DNA of 64,000 nt from the NCBI GenBank assembly GCA_033961575.1, contig CM066738.1, positions 100,279,478 to 100,343,477 on the forward strand. Reading direction: 5' to 3'. Below, piece after piece: positions 10,616 through 22,349 of this stretch. The notes under the pieces are model-generated. The model was not told the origin of the DNA, ran no database searches, and saw only the letters and a list, made by a program, of their open reading frames with translations. The DNA is from Aselliscus stoliczkanus. Its lineage: Eukaryota; Chordata; Mammalia; Chiroptera; Hipposideridae. Positions within the stretch are counted from its first letter, which is position 1, and each line of letters opens with the position of its first letter. A program made the position numbers and the translations under genes.

Positions 10616-12729
10616 ATGCTATTTCCCATTTTTCAGCCTTTTTCAAGGTCTGGCTCTTCTTGGTTTCCTCGGATGCAGTTCTGAACAACATTTTGTGATG
10701 TGTCTTGTAGAGCATTTTCTGAAGTAGCACGAGAACCGCAGCCGGGAAGTATGGCCAGCACATTCCTACCTGGCGGGCCCCTACCTACATGGCCCCAGCC
10801 GAATATCTGTTTTAATGTTTTTAAAATGCAAAGTGAAACAGTGTTTTTAGTGATCTATTTGATTTAAAGTTTTCTATGTTCATTGTGGCAACTCTGTTAG
10901 ATGTCACCAACGTGAGGAGTTTAGTGAAGAGAGGCTTGGGTCCCAGTAATGTAGGTGAACATTGCCTCTACTAATGTTGCCTTTTGTTGAACTGAAGATG
11001 TTTGTATTGAATGTGTTAGTTTTTTTTTTTTTTTACATGTGTAATTTTTTTGATGCTGGAAGTTATGTTGATCTGGTTTTTCAGAAAATAGAAAGCAAGC
11101 CTCAGCTCTTCAGAGAATTATTTTGCTTAGTAAGCACTCAATATTAACTGTTAATGAAAACAAAAAGAGTGTACACATATCCCACTGACTTAAAATCTCC
11201 ACCTGCTCCACTGACTCACGCATCTCCCAACTGCTTGTAGAACACGAAGGATGGGAGTCTTGAAAATCTCGTGCTTTCTTTTCTAAGTCTCCATGACTTT
11301 TCTCCAAGTTAGAAAGTGATTTATCTTTGGGTGTCATCATAGTGCTAACTTTATCTTTGGCAGTTTGGCTTGGAAAGGGGAAGGAGTGTAAGGTTTAAAG
11401 GAAACGCAAAACAGAATCAGTTAGCTTTCTTTTATTCTTTCTTCTTGTTCCTTTTGTGCTTCCTGTGTTGTGTGTGATAATTGGATGCAGCCATAAAGCC
11501 ATCCACGAGTTAGTTTTTCAACTTTGCACTGGTTATATCTCCTCCCTACTTGTTTAATGCCAGAGGATAAGCGAATGTGGCTCCTGAATGTAGCTGTATC
11601 TAGAGAAAGCTGAATTCGGTGTGTTGGTTTTGAGTTTTTCAGCCTGTTTGTGCTGGTAATTGAGAAATTGGTATGTGCCATGTTGCCTGCCTTTGAAACA
11701 GCTGTCTTAATTTCCAGTGAATGTTATTGGTGAAAGAGAACACTTTAAGCTGAGAGTAAGACCCATTCCTCTATCCTTTGAGAAGTGAGGGAGTGACGAG
11801 TATTGTGCAGCCCTGGGGGGCGGGGTGGGGGTTGGGGGGTGTGGAGAGGTATTGAAGAATATTTAATATTGCGGGGATGTCAGTAATGTAATATTCAGTG
11901 GAAAAAGTAGGTTACAAAACAGTGGGTGCACTGTTTATACAAAACAGTGGAATCCTTTTGTGGTTAAAAATGTTCATGCATAGAAAAAAATGACTAGGAA
12001 TATATCGTAGGATGTTAATGGGAGTTCTCTTTGAGTAAAGGGATTACAGATAATTTTCATTTTCTTTTTTGCTTACTTACATTTTCTATATTTCTACAAT
12101 GAACTCTTTTTTTTTTTACTTAAAATAAAAGTAAGTTGAAAAGCAAGGTAGAAAGAAACCTCCCAAATACATGTATTTCAAAGCTCGGGTAAAAATCAGA
12201 GCAGTTGTTCAGTACAAATATTGATTGAGTTTGTTCAGTGGAACATATGTTTATCAAGGGCCCACTTTGTGCTTTGCGTCTAAGGATTTCAAGGTCGTTG
12301 CCTTCCCACACTTGTCTTTTAGGAGCTCACTGTCAAGGTGGGAAGGGGAGGGAGTGGTAAAGTGTTGAATATTTTTCTGAAAAAGCGACTTGTAAATTAG
12401 ATTCTTCTTTTTTTTTTTTCCACTTGCATCGTGCAAAATAGATGTTTCATTTTCTCTACAGTGGACACTTACATTTTGTAGTTTTATTCTTTTCTGTACT
12501 ACAGTTGTGTACGTGTAATGTTTAGTAGTGTTCTGAAAATTTTTTGTGTGTACTCTGAAAATTGTGGCCTGTGATCAAACTTAAATCTGTTTCTCTTTGT
12601 TGTGAGTTTCTCTTGGATTTTGAGTTAGAGATTTTATTATTACCTGATTGCAGCATTAAATAGTTTTAGATGTCAAAATAATAGCCATCCATAGCTCTGG
12701 TCATTGATACAGATGTCTAAGCGGCCGGA
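10616..12729. other. Unique intronic stretch
   Basis: No gene or clear transposon was seen. T-runs occur at about 11020-11034 and 12108-12117. A strong G-quadruplex-type motif lies at 11815-11839. Confidence 0.4.
11815..11839 (+). other. G-quadruplex motif
   Basis: Four G-runs of 6, 4, 5 and 6 bases are separated by loops of 1, 1 and 2 bases. These are short loops of the kind that favour stable quadruplexes. It lies on the sense strand of the NEDD4L intron, so it would also be present in the nascent RNA. Confidence 0.6.
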
Positions 12730-12744
12730 AGTGCTTCTCATTTT

Positions 12745-13022
12745 TTTTTTTTTTAAATAAAGTAATTGATATATTTTAATAACTTTATTGCGGTATAATG
12801 ATATGTAATTAATTGCACATATTTACAGTGTACAATTGATGTTTATTTTATTTTGTTTTATTGGGTAACAGTGTGTTTCTCCAGGACTCCAAGTCAAGTA
12901 GTTGTTTCAGTCTAGTTGTGGAGGGCACACCTCAGTGACTTACGTAGGAATCAACAGGCAACCTTGGTGTTATGAGCACTGTGCCCTGAGCTCTAACTAC
13001 CTGAGCTAGCCTGCCATCCCAG
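12745..13022 (-). mobile_element. SINE fused to L1 3' tail, single TSD
   Basis: Flanked by a perfect 15-bp target-site duplication (agtgcttctcatttt at 12730-12744 and 13023-13037). Read on the minus strand, a Rhin-1-type SINE (13022 to about 12850) runs into a stretch resembling an L1 3' end ('tgtacactgtaaat', 'ataccgcaataaag') and then poly-A next to the duplication. The whole unit appears to have inserted as one cDNA. The L1 identity of the tail is from memory and is the less certain part. Confidence 0.65.
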
Positions 13023-13037
13023 AGTGCTTCTCATTTT

Positions 13038-15089
13038 GACTTCAACAGGTGCTGGTGCTTCCTAGAGTGTTTTTCATGGTGGTCCTGTCCTGAACCAAAG
13101 GGTGAAATCAGTAAATAACATGTTATGTCTAATCTGAGACGTGTCTTTATCACCTTCACCTCTGAGTCTTTAATATTTCTGAAACAAGGATACATCTTGC
13201 GATTGATATGTGTGTTTAATGTGATGGTGGGTTCCTTGCACTCACACCACACCCTACTATTCTCTACATCCCCCCAAAGTTATAGCTTACAGGTGATGGG
13301 AATCTTAGAATGGTGGCACTTGCGTTGGCCAGCCTCAATTTGCGTATTATGGTAACCTATGTATTGTGGTAGATTATTGATAGTTGTCAGTTTAACCTTA
13401 TCTGTCTTGTTCAGCTAAGATGTGTCTCTTAAGAAGTGCCCACCTGGACAATAAGGACATGGGCCAACTCACTGAGGTCATCAAGGAATCAAGTTCTTTC
13501 TTTTCTCCACTATCTACAGTCTGGTCCTTTTCAGAGGCCTGTTTGGTCTGAGGGTAGCTGCCAGGGGCAGTCAGAGCTCTGTTCTTTTTTTTCTACTTGC
13601 AGAGGAAAGAGAATAGCCTCCTGTGGCTTTCTCTTAAGATTAAGGGCATCTCTTCCCAGAATCATCCAGGAAATCTCTTGTGTGTCCTTGGCCCCCAGAG
13701 GCTTAGATCTGTTCATCATCCCTCAACCAGCCAATGAGAAGGAGGGGGTGGAATTGCCTTTATTGCCTTAATGGTCCATTCCCTGAGCTGGGGTGAATCA
13801 CGTTCATGATGACGCCATGGTCCTGTTGAATAATTCATCCATTCTGAGATCTGTACACCTTCAGAAAATGCCTATGCCATCATGAAAGCACATGCCCCCT
13901 TTCCCCAGGGAGGCAACCCAAATGTTCATTTAAGATTGCAAGACTCTGGGTAATACACGGTCCCTTTTCTTACGCTTGAAAGGAGGTTTTTTTTTTGTTT
14001 TGTTTTGTTTTGTTTTCCTTCCAATGGTCTGGTGACTTATGGCTGAATAGGTTATGTCCTCCCCTCCACGCCCCAGCATCTGACCTACAGTGGTGAAGAG
14101 GGAACACGATACTGCAATAAACCTCCCATTTGGAGAATGGGAAAAAAGAAAACTCAGTGTGGTAGCTGGCAGAACAGGAAAAGCAAGGAGCCCTTGGCTC
14201 GGTCAGCCAGTCTGGCAGCTTCCGGCTCCGCTGGATTATGCCCAGGGTGAGGGTCTCCCTTGGTCCATGCCGTCTCCAGCTGCACCTGGATGGGTCGGGC
14301 ACTGGCAGAGTGCCTCCGCCTGGGTCCTGCGTCAGGCTGCAGGGTTGTTTGAGGACTGAACAGCCATTGGCTGGAGTATTTGTCAACCCTGCTCCCATGA
14401 AAACATAGGATCCTGGTTTGTTTGCTTCCCACCAATTCCATGGGCTGGTAAGGACAGCCAGTGATCTTATCTAGACGCAGTCTCTGGTTCCGCGAATTTC
14501 CGGGTTTTAGGACCGGTCTTTATACCCTGTTTAGCCCCATTGCTTCTGCCTCGAGGCAATTTTAAAATAGCCTCCAGTGAAGAGGCACACAGTTTGGGTC
14601 CAAGAGATAATAGGGGCACTTGAAGCCATTGTGCCTTTGCTTTTTCTTTTCAGAATCACCAACTTGTCCAGGCTGGGACTGTGGGACTTACAGGACCCTC
14701 TACCCACCCTTACTCCCACCTCCATTCCCAACTCAGCCATTGAAATTTTATTGATAACACTTATTTTTGTACAAAATTGGGGCGATAGGTAGGCTCTTGA
14801 TTGCAAGCAACAGTAACTGATTCTGCTGAATGGAAGCAGGAAAGGATTTGCGGAAGGCATTTTGCAAAGCGCAGAAGTACCTGTAAAACCTGGAGAGCCA
14901 GGCCTGGATGGCAGCCAGGAGCCAAGGGAGGCTAGGCACCCACAATTGCAGCCTGAAAACCCAGACATCGTCCCACGAGGCCCCAGGGCTCCCGGACACC
15001 GAATGCCACCCGTGACATCGTTCCGCACCCGTCTGGATGCCGTCAGGTGATGCTCCTCTTGCTGTAACTGCATCAGTTCTCTTTCCTAC
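13038..15089. other. Unique intronic stretch
   Basis: No gene recognised. A (TTTTG)n simple repeat lies at about 13989-14016. A 180-codon minus-strand open frame (14531-15073) has no recognisable domain. GC content rises locally around 14200-14350 without a clear promoter. Confidence 0.35.
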
Positions 15090-15480
15090 CTGTATTGGGG
15101 GTTCTCACAACCCATCTCAGGCACAGTGATTCAATAGAAGGAGTCACCAGACCCAGAGATGGTTACATGCACAGTTATGTTTTATGACAGAGAAGGGTAA
15201 CGAAGGAGGATCAGCAATGAGAAAAGGCACATGGAGTGAAGTTCCAAGGAAACCAGGCACGAACTTCCAAGAGTCCTCTCCCAGAGGCGCACTGAATTCC
15301 TCTTAAAACAGTCGTGACAACGTGGGTGGCATGCTGTCTGCAGGGAGTCTCATTAGAGACTGGATGTCTGGGGCTTTTACTGGGGACTGATCGTGGCTGT
15401 GCCCTTTGCCTAACATTCTGAACTCCTAGAAGGAAAGCAGGTGTGCATAAGCCACGTGGTTTGCACACAGTGTAGGCACA
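15090..15480 (-). mobile_element. Probable old retroviral LTR fragment
   Basis: The phrases 'ggttacatgcacagttatg', 'gaaaaggcacatgg', 'ccaagagtcctctccca', 'gtctcattagagactgg' and 'ggcttttactgggg' resemble an ancient mammalian endogenous-retrovirus LTR. The family cannot be named by eye and orientation is tentative. No coding remnant is attached. Confidence 0.4.
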
Positions 15481-16049
15481 CTAATCGTTTAGGGGAATGG
15501 TTTATATCAGTGGAGGGAGCTGCTTACCACTGAAGTTTTCAGAAGCCAGCCAGGAGCCAACCTTGCAAGCAGGCCTTTCTAAGGATAGCAGTCTCAGGCC
15601 TGCTATGCAAATTTTTGCAAATTCATTTCTGCTCCCCTTTGAGTCCCTGGTGGGAAGGCTCATGCAGGAGCCTCTGATTGGCTGGCCACAATCATGTGCT
15701 CACAGCCCTTGCTGCTGGAGGAGGGGTGTGTTTCCTCTCTGTGTCAAGTTTTGGTTTCTGTGTTGGGAGGTAGGACCAGCTTCCCATCAAAACACTATGG
15801 GGAACCCCCAAACACAGGAAGTGGTTTCAGATGCTGGGCAGTGCAGCCTCCCTCTCCTCAAAAGAAAGCCCCTGTAAGCACGAATCAGGCCCAGCGTAAA
15901 TGTGGAATGAACTGTCCACAGCTAGGTGGTGGTGTATGATTTGAACGTTTGCGATTCCTGCATCCCAGAGAGGCTATGAAACGTTTTTTGCAAATTGTGT
16001 GTCCTTGTGGGGGGCGGGGTAGAGTTCACCCCAGATGCTGTAGAGGCAC

Positions 16050-16740
16050 TGCTGCTCTCCAGGAACTGACACTATCACAGATGACAGAGCAGTTCAGGAG
16101 AGGCCTGAAGGAGGTGTTTCAATTTGCCACCAAGGTTTGGGGACAGAATAGTCCAGATGGGAATAGCAAACACAAAGACGCTGAGATAGGAACAATCTGG
16201 AGGAGCAGAGAGAAAATCAGCATGGCTGGAGCATGGGGATTGGGGGGTCCAGCAGGCAGTGAGGTCAGAGAAGGGGACAGGGGCATATCTGGGGAACCTT
16301 GACAGCCACTGTGGAAGGCTGGGGTCTTCTCAGTACAGTGGGAAGCTGTTGGAGGGTTTTCAGCAGAGGGGTAACAGGATCTGATTTGTGACTTGAAGTG
16401 ACTGAAAAAAGGATTATTGGAGGGAAGGGCAAGAAGGAAAGCAGGGAGACCACCTGGTTCTAGGTGGTTAGGAGATGGGATCCAAGGCGGGCATAGTGAA
16501 GTGTGGTGAAACCAGTGGATTTGACATGTATTATGGAGGAATCCTCTGGGACTTGTCACCTAGATGTTGGCACAAGGACTAGGTGGAATGTCAGTTGCTG
16601 AGAGGCAGATTGTGGAGGAACAAGATTGGGGGGCAGCAGGGAGATACAAACGTCTGGAACCCAGTGGCGTCCTTGGGGCAGGAATGGGACGTTGTGATCG
16701 TTAACATGTGCGGAACTGAGACCGGGGGAAAGGACGAGGA
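16050..16740. mobile_element. Old interspersed repeat, class unassigned
   Basis: Contains wording typical of a common dispersed mammalian repeat: 'ggaagctgttggagggtt', 'cagaggggtaacaggatctg', 'ggaaagcagggagacca'. Related fragments appear near 58340-58770 and 61190-61650. No family name can be given with confidence. Confidence 0.45.
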
Positions 16741-17368
16741 TTAGACAGAGGGCAAGAGCAGGTCGGCTACCCTGTGCCCTCTGATAGAGTGCAATCTCAG
16801 GATGGGTGCCAAGGGAGTGGGGCTGGTTGAGGCCCATTCAGTGCGGTGGAGCACAGGCAATAGGACAGTAAGTGTGCATGGATTTGGCAAGGCTGGTGCC
16901 TTGGTGATCTGGACAAACGCTGTGTTGGGAGAGTGGGAATGGGCGCCCCCTGGAGGACAGGGAAGAAATGTGAGGCCATAGAGGGGACTCTCCAAAGGAT
17001 TTTTGCTGTGCAAGGGCCTAGAGAAACCAGGCTGCAGCTAAGCAAGGACATGGGTCCTGGAGGATGTTTTTTCTCAAGTTGGGAGATACTGGAGTGTGTG
17101 TGTATGTGGCAGAGAGGGAGAAATTTATGCCGGATGTGGACCTGCTCGTATGGTGAGGTTGGAGCGAGTGCCTGATGACCAGCTCTTAGGTGATTTGAAA
17201 TCGCCTTTGATTGTGTTGGCATAAGTGATCCTCTGGTTGTCTCAAGCTAAAGAGACAAGACAGAAATGGACCTAATATGTCAACAACATCCTTCACCCAG
17301 CAAAGCCATATAACTGTATGCCTGGCCATGTGAATGAGTTTCCCTTTCCAGTTAAAAAGACATGGGAG

Positions 17369-17732
17369 GGCGGCCACGTGGCTCAGTTGGTTAGAGTGCA
17401 AGCTCTGAACAACAAGGTTGCCAGTTCGATTCCCATATGGACCAGTGAGCTGCATTCTCCGCAACTAGATTGACGACAGCGACTTGAGCTGAGCTGCCTG
17501 TGGGGGGCTTGATGGCTCAGTTGGTTAGAGCGCGTGCTCTTAACAAGGTTGCCTGTTTGACTCCTGCCTGGGATGGTGGGCTGTGCCCCCTGCAACTCGA
17601 TTGAAAACAGCGACTGGACTTGGAGCTGAGCTCCACCCTCCACAACTAGACTGAAGGACAACGACTTGACTTTGAGCTGATGGGTCCTGGGAAAAACACA
17701 CTGTTTCCCAATTTAAAAATAAATATGTAAAT
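17369..17732 (+). mobile_element. Rhin-1/VES SINE with two tRNA-like heads
   Basis: Two successive tRNA-related heads (about 17369-17500 and 17510-17570, each with 'tggctcagttggttagag') precede one body and tail. The imperfect target-site duplication aaaagacatgggag / aaaagacatgagag lies at about 17354-17367 and 17733-17746. The dimeric head suggests a composite subfamily. Confidence 0.85.
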
Positions 17733-18099
17733 AAAAGACATGAGAGAATTAAGTCGCCATCAAAACCCGACTGTGGCGGCAAGCCGTGCGGAAGCCCAGG
17801 GAACCAGCTGGGTGGCAGCGAGCGCCATAAGATGTAGACCTAGTTTGATGCTTCTGTAAGTGAAATCACAACCAAAAAATGGAAATCAGCATGGAGAGGA
17901 GATTTGAAAGAATTTTTTTTTTCCCTTTTAAACTGAAATGTCAAGCTTGAGAAGTACTGTTCTAATTAGTAGTTGCTAGTTCACTGTCTGGTGTCATCTG
18001 ACGAGTTGTAACCTTTTTATAATCTTTTCTATATTCGTTTAAACAACTTTAGTTTTGTTAGAGTGAGCCTTGTCTTAATACACAAAAAAGAAGATGAAT

Positions 18100-18233
18100 G
18101 GGCCAGCCGAGTGGCGTGGTGGTTAAGAGCTGGCTTGGGACGCCAGTAGCCCCGGTTCAGATCCCACATATGAGGACCAGTGACACTGCCCTCTAAAAAG
18201 AAAAAGAAAAAAAAATTAAAAAATAAATAAAAA
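18100..18233 (+). mobile_element. SINE B (tRNA-derived)
   Basis: Plus-strand copy with head gggccagccgagtggcgtgg, the B-box-like 'ggttcagatcccac', then 'gaggaccagtgacactgccctc' and an A-rich tail. The perfect 18-bp target-site duplication acaaaaaagaagatgaat lies at 18082-18099 and 18234-18251, indicating a fairly young insertion. Confidence 0.92.
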
Positions 18234-18251
18234 ACAAAAAAGAAGATGAAT

Positions 18252-19059
18252 AATTATAGGAAGGGGTAGGAGTGTCTAATAATAGGCAATTTTATGAATA
18301 GAAATGGGGGGAGCGTTGGAAAGTCCCAAATTTCATAACATTGCTGTCACTCCAGGGAGGCATGACCTCTCAATTTACCAGTCTGGTTGTGACTATAACA
18401 CTCGGGCCCCAAGGACACTGCCCTTCTTTGACCACGTAGCCTTCCTTAATCGTGGCATCTGCAAAATGGCAGTTTTTGAGCAGGTGCTGTTACGTGCAGT
18501 GGCAGTTTCTTGCCCTTTAAAGAACCTGGTGGGGTGGGGATGGGGCACCCAGTGTAAAACCGTCAAAGGTGAGTCTGTACCTTTCCTCTGTTGAATGGAT
18601 TTGCCTCTTTGGAGGCGTCAAGAGGCAGGAGTTCTTTTCACTTAAGAGTTATTACGGAGTGAAATTCTAAGTAGTGGTAAGTTCTAAGACCAGGCAAAAG
18701 AAAGGGTAATGTATTGCATGTACACATTGGGATCCAAGAAGATCTTAAAAATGTTTTTGACCAACTGACCTGATGAGATAGCCTAATCTGAGACTTTGGC
18801 TTAAATGGGGTGAACACTCAAGGGCCTGATAATGTGCTGGGGACCGAGATAGCTAGTGGCAGGCCACCCTTGCTCTGGGAGGGTGTGGCCTGTTGGAGAT
18901 AGGCAGATAAACACCACTGTTCTCTGCCGCCAGAGCAGTAGTAGAAATAATTACGCAGGTTGGTGCCATTGGACCTGAAGGGTGGAAAAGACAGAGCATC
19001 CAGCTTCCAACAGTGACCCGGGAGCCGAGTTTTAGATAAAAATAAAATAAGCTAACAGC
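18252..19059. other. Unique intronic stretch
   Basis: No gene or assignable repeat. Includes small open frames without recognisable domains. Confidence 0.35.
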
Positions 19060-19285
19060 TAGACTTGGAGCATTTTCCATGTGCTAGGTGCTGACATAAA
19101 TGTCTTACAAAAACTAACTTACCTTGTCATGTCAAACAGCCCTTTGAAGTTGATATTTTGATCCTTTCAGTTGGGGAAACCGAGGCACTAAGAGATGTAA
19201 ATGACGTGTAATGAGGTCACAGAGCTAGTAAGTGGCAGAGCCAGGACTCGATCAGAGGCTGTCTGGCTCCAGAGCCTGTGGGTGG
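19060..19285 (-). mobile_element. MIR SINE relic
   Basis: Reverse MIR core: 'gtgctaggtgctgacat', 'ggggaaaccgaggcac', 'gtcacagagctagtaagtgg', 'agccaggactcgatc', 'ctgtctggctccagagcc'. Confidence 0.87.
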
Positions 19286-19749
19286 AACCACCCAGTGTGT
19301 GTCTCAGAGGAGTGCTTGGGGTAGGGGAGGGGCACCCAGTGTGGCCTGGGTGGCCAAATTGAAAGTCAAAGGAGGAAGTGGCTGTGTGTGAACAGCCTTG
19401 TAGACCTTGTCAAGGGATGCGGATGTTTTTTCTCGAGGCACTTGGAGAAGCCTGTTTCCATCTGTGCCTTGCTAATATTCACCACACAGCATGGGAAAAA
19501 TGGATTTGAGGTGGAGACAGCATGAGGTCCCACAGCTGGCCAGGCAGAGCTGGTGGTGATGACAAGGAAACAAGCAAGGGGGACACGCAGGAGGTGTTTA
19601 GGAGACGGATGGCATTGGATTTGGTTACCGATTGATTAGGTGAGGAAAAGGGAAGAGACTAGAATAATCTCGCAGGTTTCTTGTGTCAGAGGACTACATA
19701 GGTGGGAGAAAGGAAAGAAACCTGCAGTTTTTACACACCTGGTGCATAG

Positions 19750-19957
19750 GTTCTAAACCTGGGGATATTTTACACTCCCCCCCCCCCCACAGGATTTGGT
19801 AATGACTGGAGACATTTGGTTGTCACAACTTGGGAGGATGCTACTGGCATCTAGAAGGGATACTGCTGCTAAACATCCTACAATGCACAGGACAGCTCCC
19901 ACTACAAAGAAATATCAGGCCCAAAATGCCAATAGTGACGAGGTTGAGAAACCCTGC
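19750..19957. mobile_element. MER5A-like hAT-Charlie MITE
   Basis: Matches the well-known MER5A layout: 'tctggagacatttggttgtc' type left part ('gactggagacatttggttg'), 'gctactggcatctag', 'gctgctaaacatcctac', 'aatgcacaggacagc', 'ggcccaaaatgccaatagtg' and 'gaggttgagaaaccctg'. It has a (C)n interruption at about 19777-19790. Confidence 0.88.
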
Positions 19958-20014
19958 TCTAATACATGCCAGTTTTACATGGTTATTTAATTTAATCCAT
20001 GATCCAGTCATGTG

Positions 20015-20145
20015 AGATTGTAAATACCATTTTGTGTGTTTTTCAGATGAAAAAAGCAAGGCTTAGAGAGGACAGGTTGCTTGGCCAAAGCCACAAAGCT
20101 AGTAAGTACCCGAGTTTGAACCCAGGTCTCCCCATATATCAAAAT
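20015..20145 (-). mobile_element. MIR SINE relic
   Basis: Reverse MIR: 'tttcagatgaaaaaagcaag', 'gcttagagaggacaggttgc', 'ccacaaagctagtaagtac', 'gtttgaacccaggtct'. Confidence 0.85.
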
Positions 20146-20768
20146 CCAGATGTGTTCTTTTCAGTTCTCTCCGCTGCTTTCTTTCTCAACAGTGCTGCAA
20201 AGGAAGAGGCATGCTGGATTGTGGGGTTTTTTTTTTTGAGTACTGGCCCGAGACTGGAGGAGGCAGGAAAGAAGATGGTTATTTATACTCAGCTCTGTAT
20301 AGGATCGAATTTTCCAATCCTGAAGGTCTTAACAGCAGGGAGCTCACAGACGTTATCATCATTTAGGTGTTGGCTTTCTCCTGCAAACATAAATATGGGA
20401 AGACATACCATCTTTTCCTTTAGAAACACTACTGTTATACTAAGGTCCGATAAACTGCAAAAATTGTAATTCAAAACCCTATTTATTGCCCATTCATATG
20501 AACTATTGCAGGCTTCTCCCAGTAATTTAATTCCCAAGTATCCCTTTCAGAAGGGACAAGACAAGAAGGGGAGTTTGAAGGCTCATATAGGACTGTTCTG
20601 GAGTTAGAGAGAGTTGAACATTTATGTTAAAAATACCTTGGTTTGCGGGACGTGAAGAGTTCTTTTTGAGAATCAGTTTGTTTTAGTTGGTCTACAATGA
20701 CTAGAGGGCTTTTTGATTGCTCAAGATAAAAGCATGGGGTTTATAATTCAGTGAGCTACTGTCCACTT

Positions 20769-20955
20769 TTCTTTTTTCTTTTTAATTTTAATTGAGGAAC
20801 AGCCATGGTCATTGGTTACACATTGCTTTCATGCTACAATGGCAGAGTTGACTCTTTTAGGGAGGCGCAGCTCCCAGTGGCCCATGCGGGGATAGAACCG
20901 GCAATCTTGGTGTTATCAGCACAGGCTCTAACCAACTGAGCTAACCGGTCACCCC
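20769..20955 (-). mobile_element. tRNA-derived SINE, 'gaggaacagccatgg' subtype
   Basis: Minus-strand SINE whose 3' region reads 'attgaggaacagccatgg', 'tgctttcatgctacaatgg' and 'cagagttgactctttt'. It is followed by a tRNA-like head ('ggggatagaaccggcaatc', 'ctctaaccaactgagctaac'). Short flanking repeats ctactgtc lie at about 20756-20763 and 20957-20964. A sister copy lies at about 38455-38636, so it is a distinct subfamily. Confidence 0.8.
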
Positions 20956-21000
20956 CCTACTGTCTAGTTTTAATGGTTACTTTCCAGTTTCGGGACATAT

Positions 21001-21124
21001 ATTTTTTTTGTTGTTGTTTTATTTTGTTTTTGAGAGCAGTGTCACTGGCCCTCATATGTGGGACCGAACCGGGGCCGCTGGCTTCCCAAGCCAGCACTTA
21101 ACCTCTGCACCATTCGACCGGCCC
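21001..21124 (-). mobile_element. SINE B (tRNA-derived)
   Basis: Minus-strand SINE B. The target-site duplication tcgggacatat / tcggggcatat lies at 20990-21000 and 21125-21135. Confidence 0.9.
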
Positions 21125-21135
21125 TCGGGGCATAT

Positions 21136-22214
21136 TGTATATGCATACCGAGCAGCCTTACTCTGCGGTCCATGACATGAGAGCTTAGGAGAGGAACAGT
21201 GTTCTTACAGTTGAACTCATTCATCATCCTACCATATTGTCTGTGTGATGGACTATTTTAGGATACAGTCTCTGGTGATCTGAATGAGGCCGCCCCACTG
21301 AGACTGAGATAAGTGTTTGTGTGGGCTCGTTGTCTCTGTGTAAAAATGCTTCATGTTGGCCCCAAGTCTTATATATTTTTTGCTGGCCACATAGCACTCG
21401 GGCAGGTGCTCGTGCTGCTGGAACCTTTCAGCAAGTGAGAAATTTATGTACTTCCTCCATCGGATCTGTTGTCCTAAGAGGTTCGGGGACTCCTTAATCC
21501 AGGGGCATCGCTTCCCTCTTTGGGGAAACCTGTTGGCTGCACCTTCCAGTCTGATGCCAATTCTGCTAGAAAGTAGAAGCTTGGAAGGGCATCAAGGAGG
21601 TTCCTATCATGGAGTTTAATGAGCAAACAGCAGGGCCTTTATGTTGGGAGAATTCATGCTTTCATATGGCATAGATCAATGCAGAATCAGAGGGAAAATG
21701 GGGGAAAAGGAGGACTTAGCTTTTTACTGTTTGTTGCTGCCATCTAAATGGAACTGCTTGCTAGTCTGGATTATACAACATACAACATTGAACTCAATAC
21801 GGTTTCTTCTTTTCAATCCTTGTTTAGATTCACATGTATAACCTGAAAATAGTAATAGGAAGTTTTGACAAAGAAATTGAAGGGGTGATATCAATTAAAG
21901 GAACACTTCTAAATTTAGTCCAATATTGAATAACCATAAAAATGACAAACGTTCTATTTGCTATATTAATGCCAATATTACTCAGTGCTTAACTGATTTG
22001 GCTTAGGTTTTTTCCTTTTCTGCCCCCAAGATTTCTCAACAAGAAAATCTTATATTGTTTGCCTTAGGATGAACAAGTAATCCTGTGTCCTCTTTTCTGA
22101 AGACAGCAGGCAGCATAATACAGTATAATATTTCTTTAAGCTTGAATAAGGTAGACTCCCGTTAGAGAACATCAGTGCGGACTCCACATGTTGCCTTAAA
22201 TTGGAAACAGAATA
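21136..22214. other. Unique intronic stretch
   Basis: No gene or assignable repeat recognised. Confidence 0.35.
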
Positions 22215-22225
22215 AACATGTTTTC

Positions 22226-22338
22226 TTTTTCTTTTTCTTTTTTTTGAGGGCAGTGTCCCTGGCCCTCATGTGGGATCCGAACCGGGGCCGCTGGGCTTCC
22301 TAAGCCAGCGCTTAACCACTGCGCCAATCGGCCGGCCC
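22226..22338 (-). mobile_element. SINE B (tRNA-derived)
   Basis: Minus-strand SINE B with the target-site duplication aacatgttttc at 22215-22225 and 22339-22349. The head ends in atcggccggccc. Confidence 0.9.
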
Positions 22339-22349
22339 AACATGTTTTC

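Noticed and set aside
14531..15073. 180-codon minus-strand open frame
   Set aside because: No recognisable domain, mixed composition, no splice or promoter context. A chance open frame is the simplest explanation.
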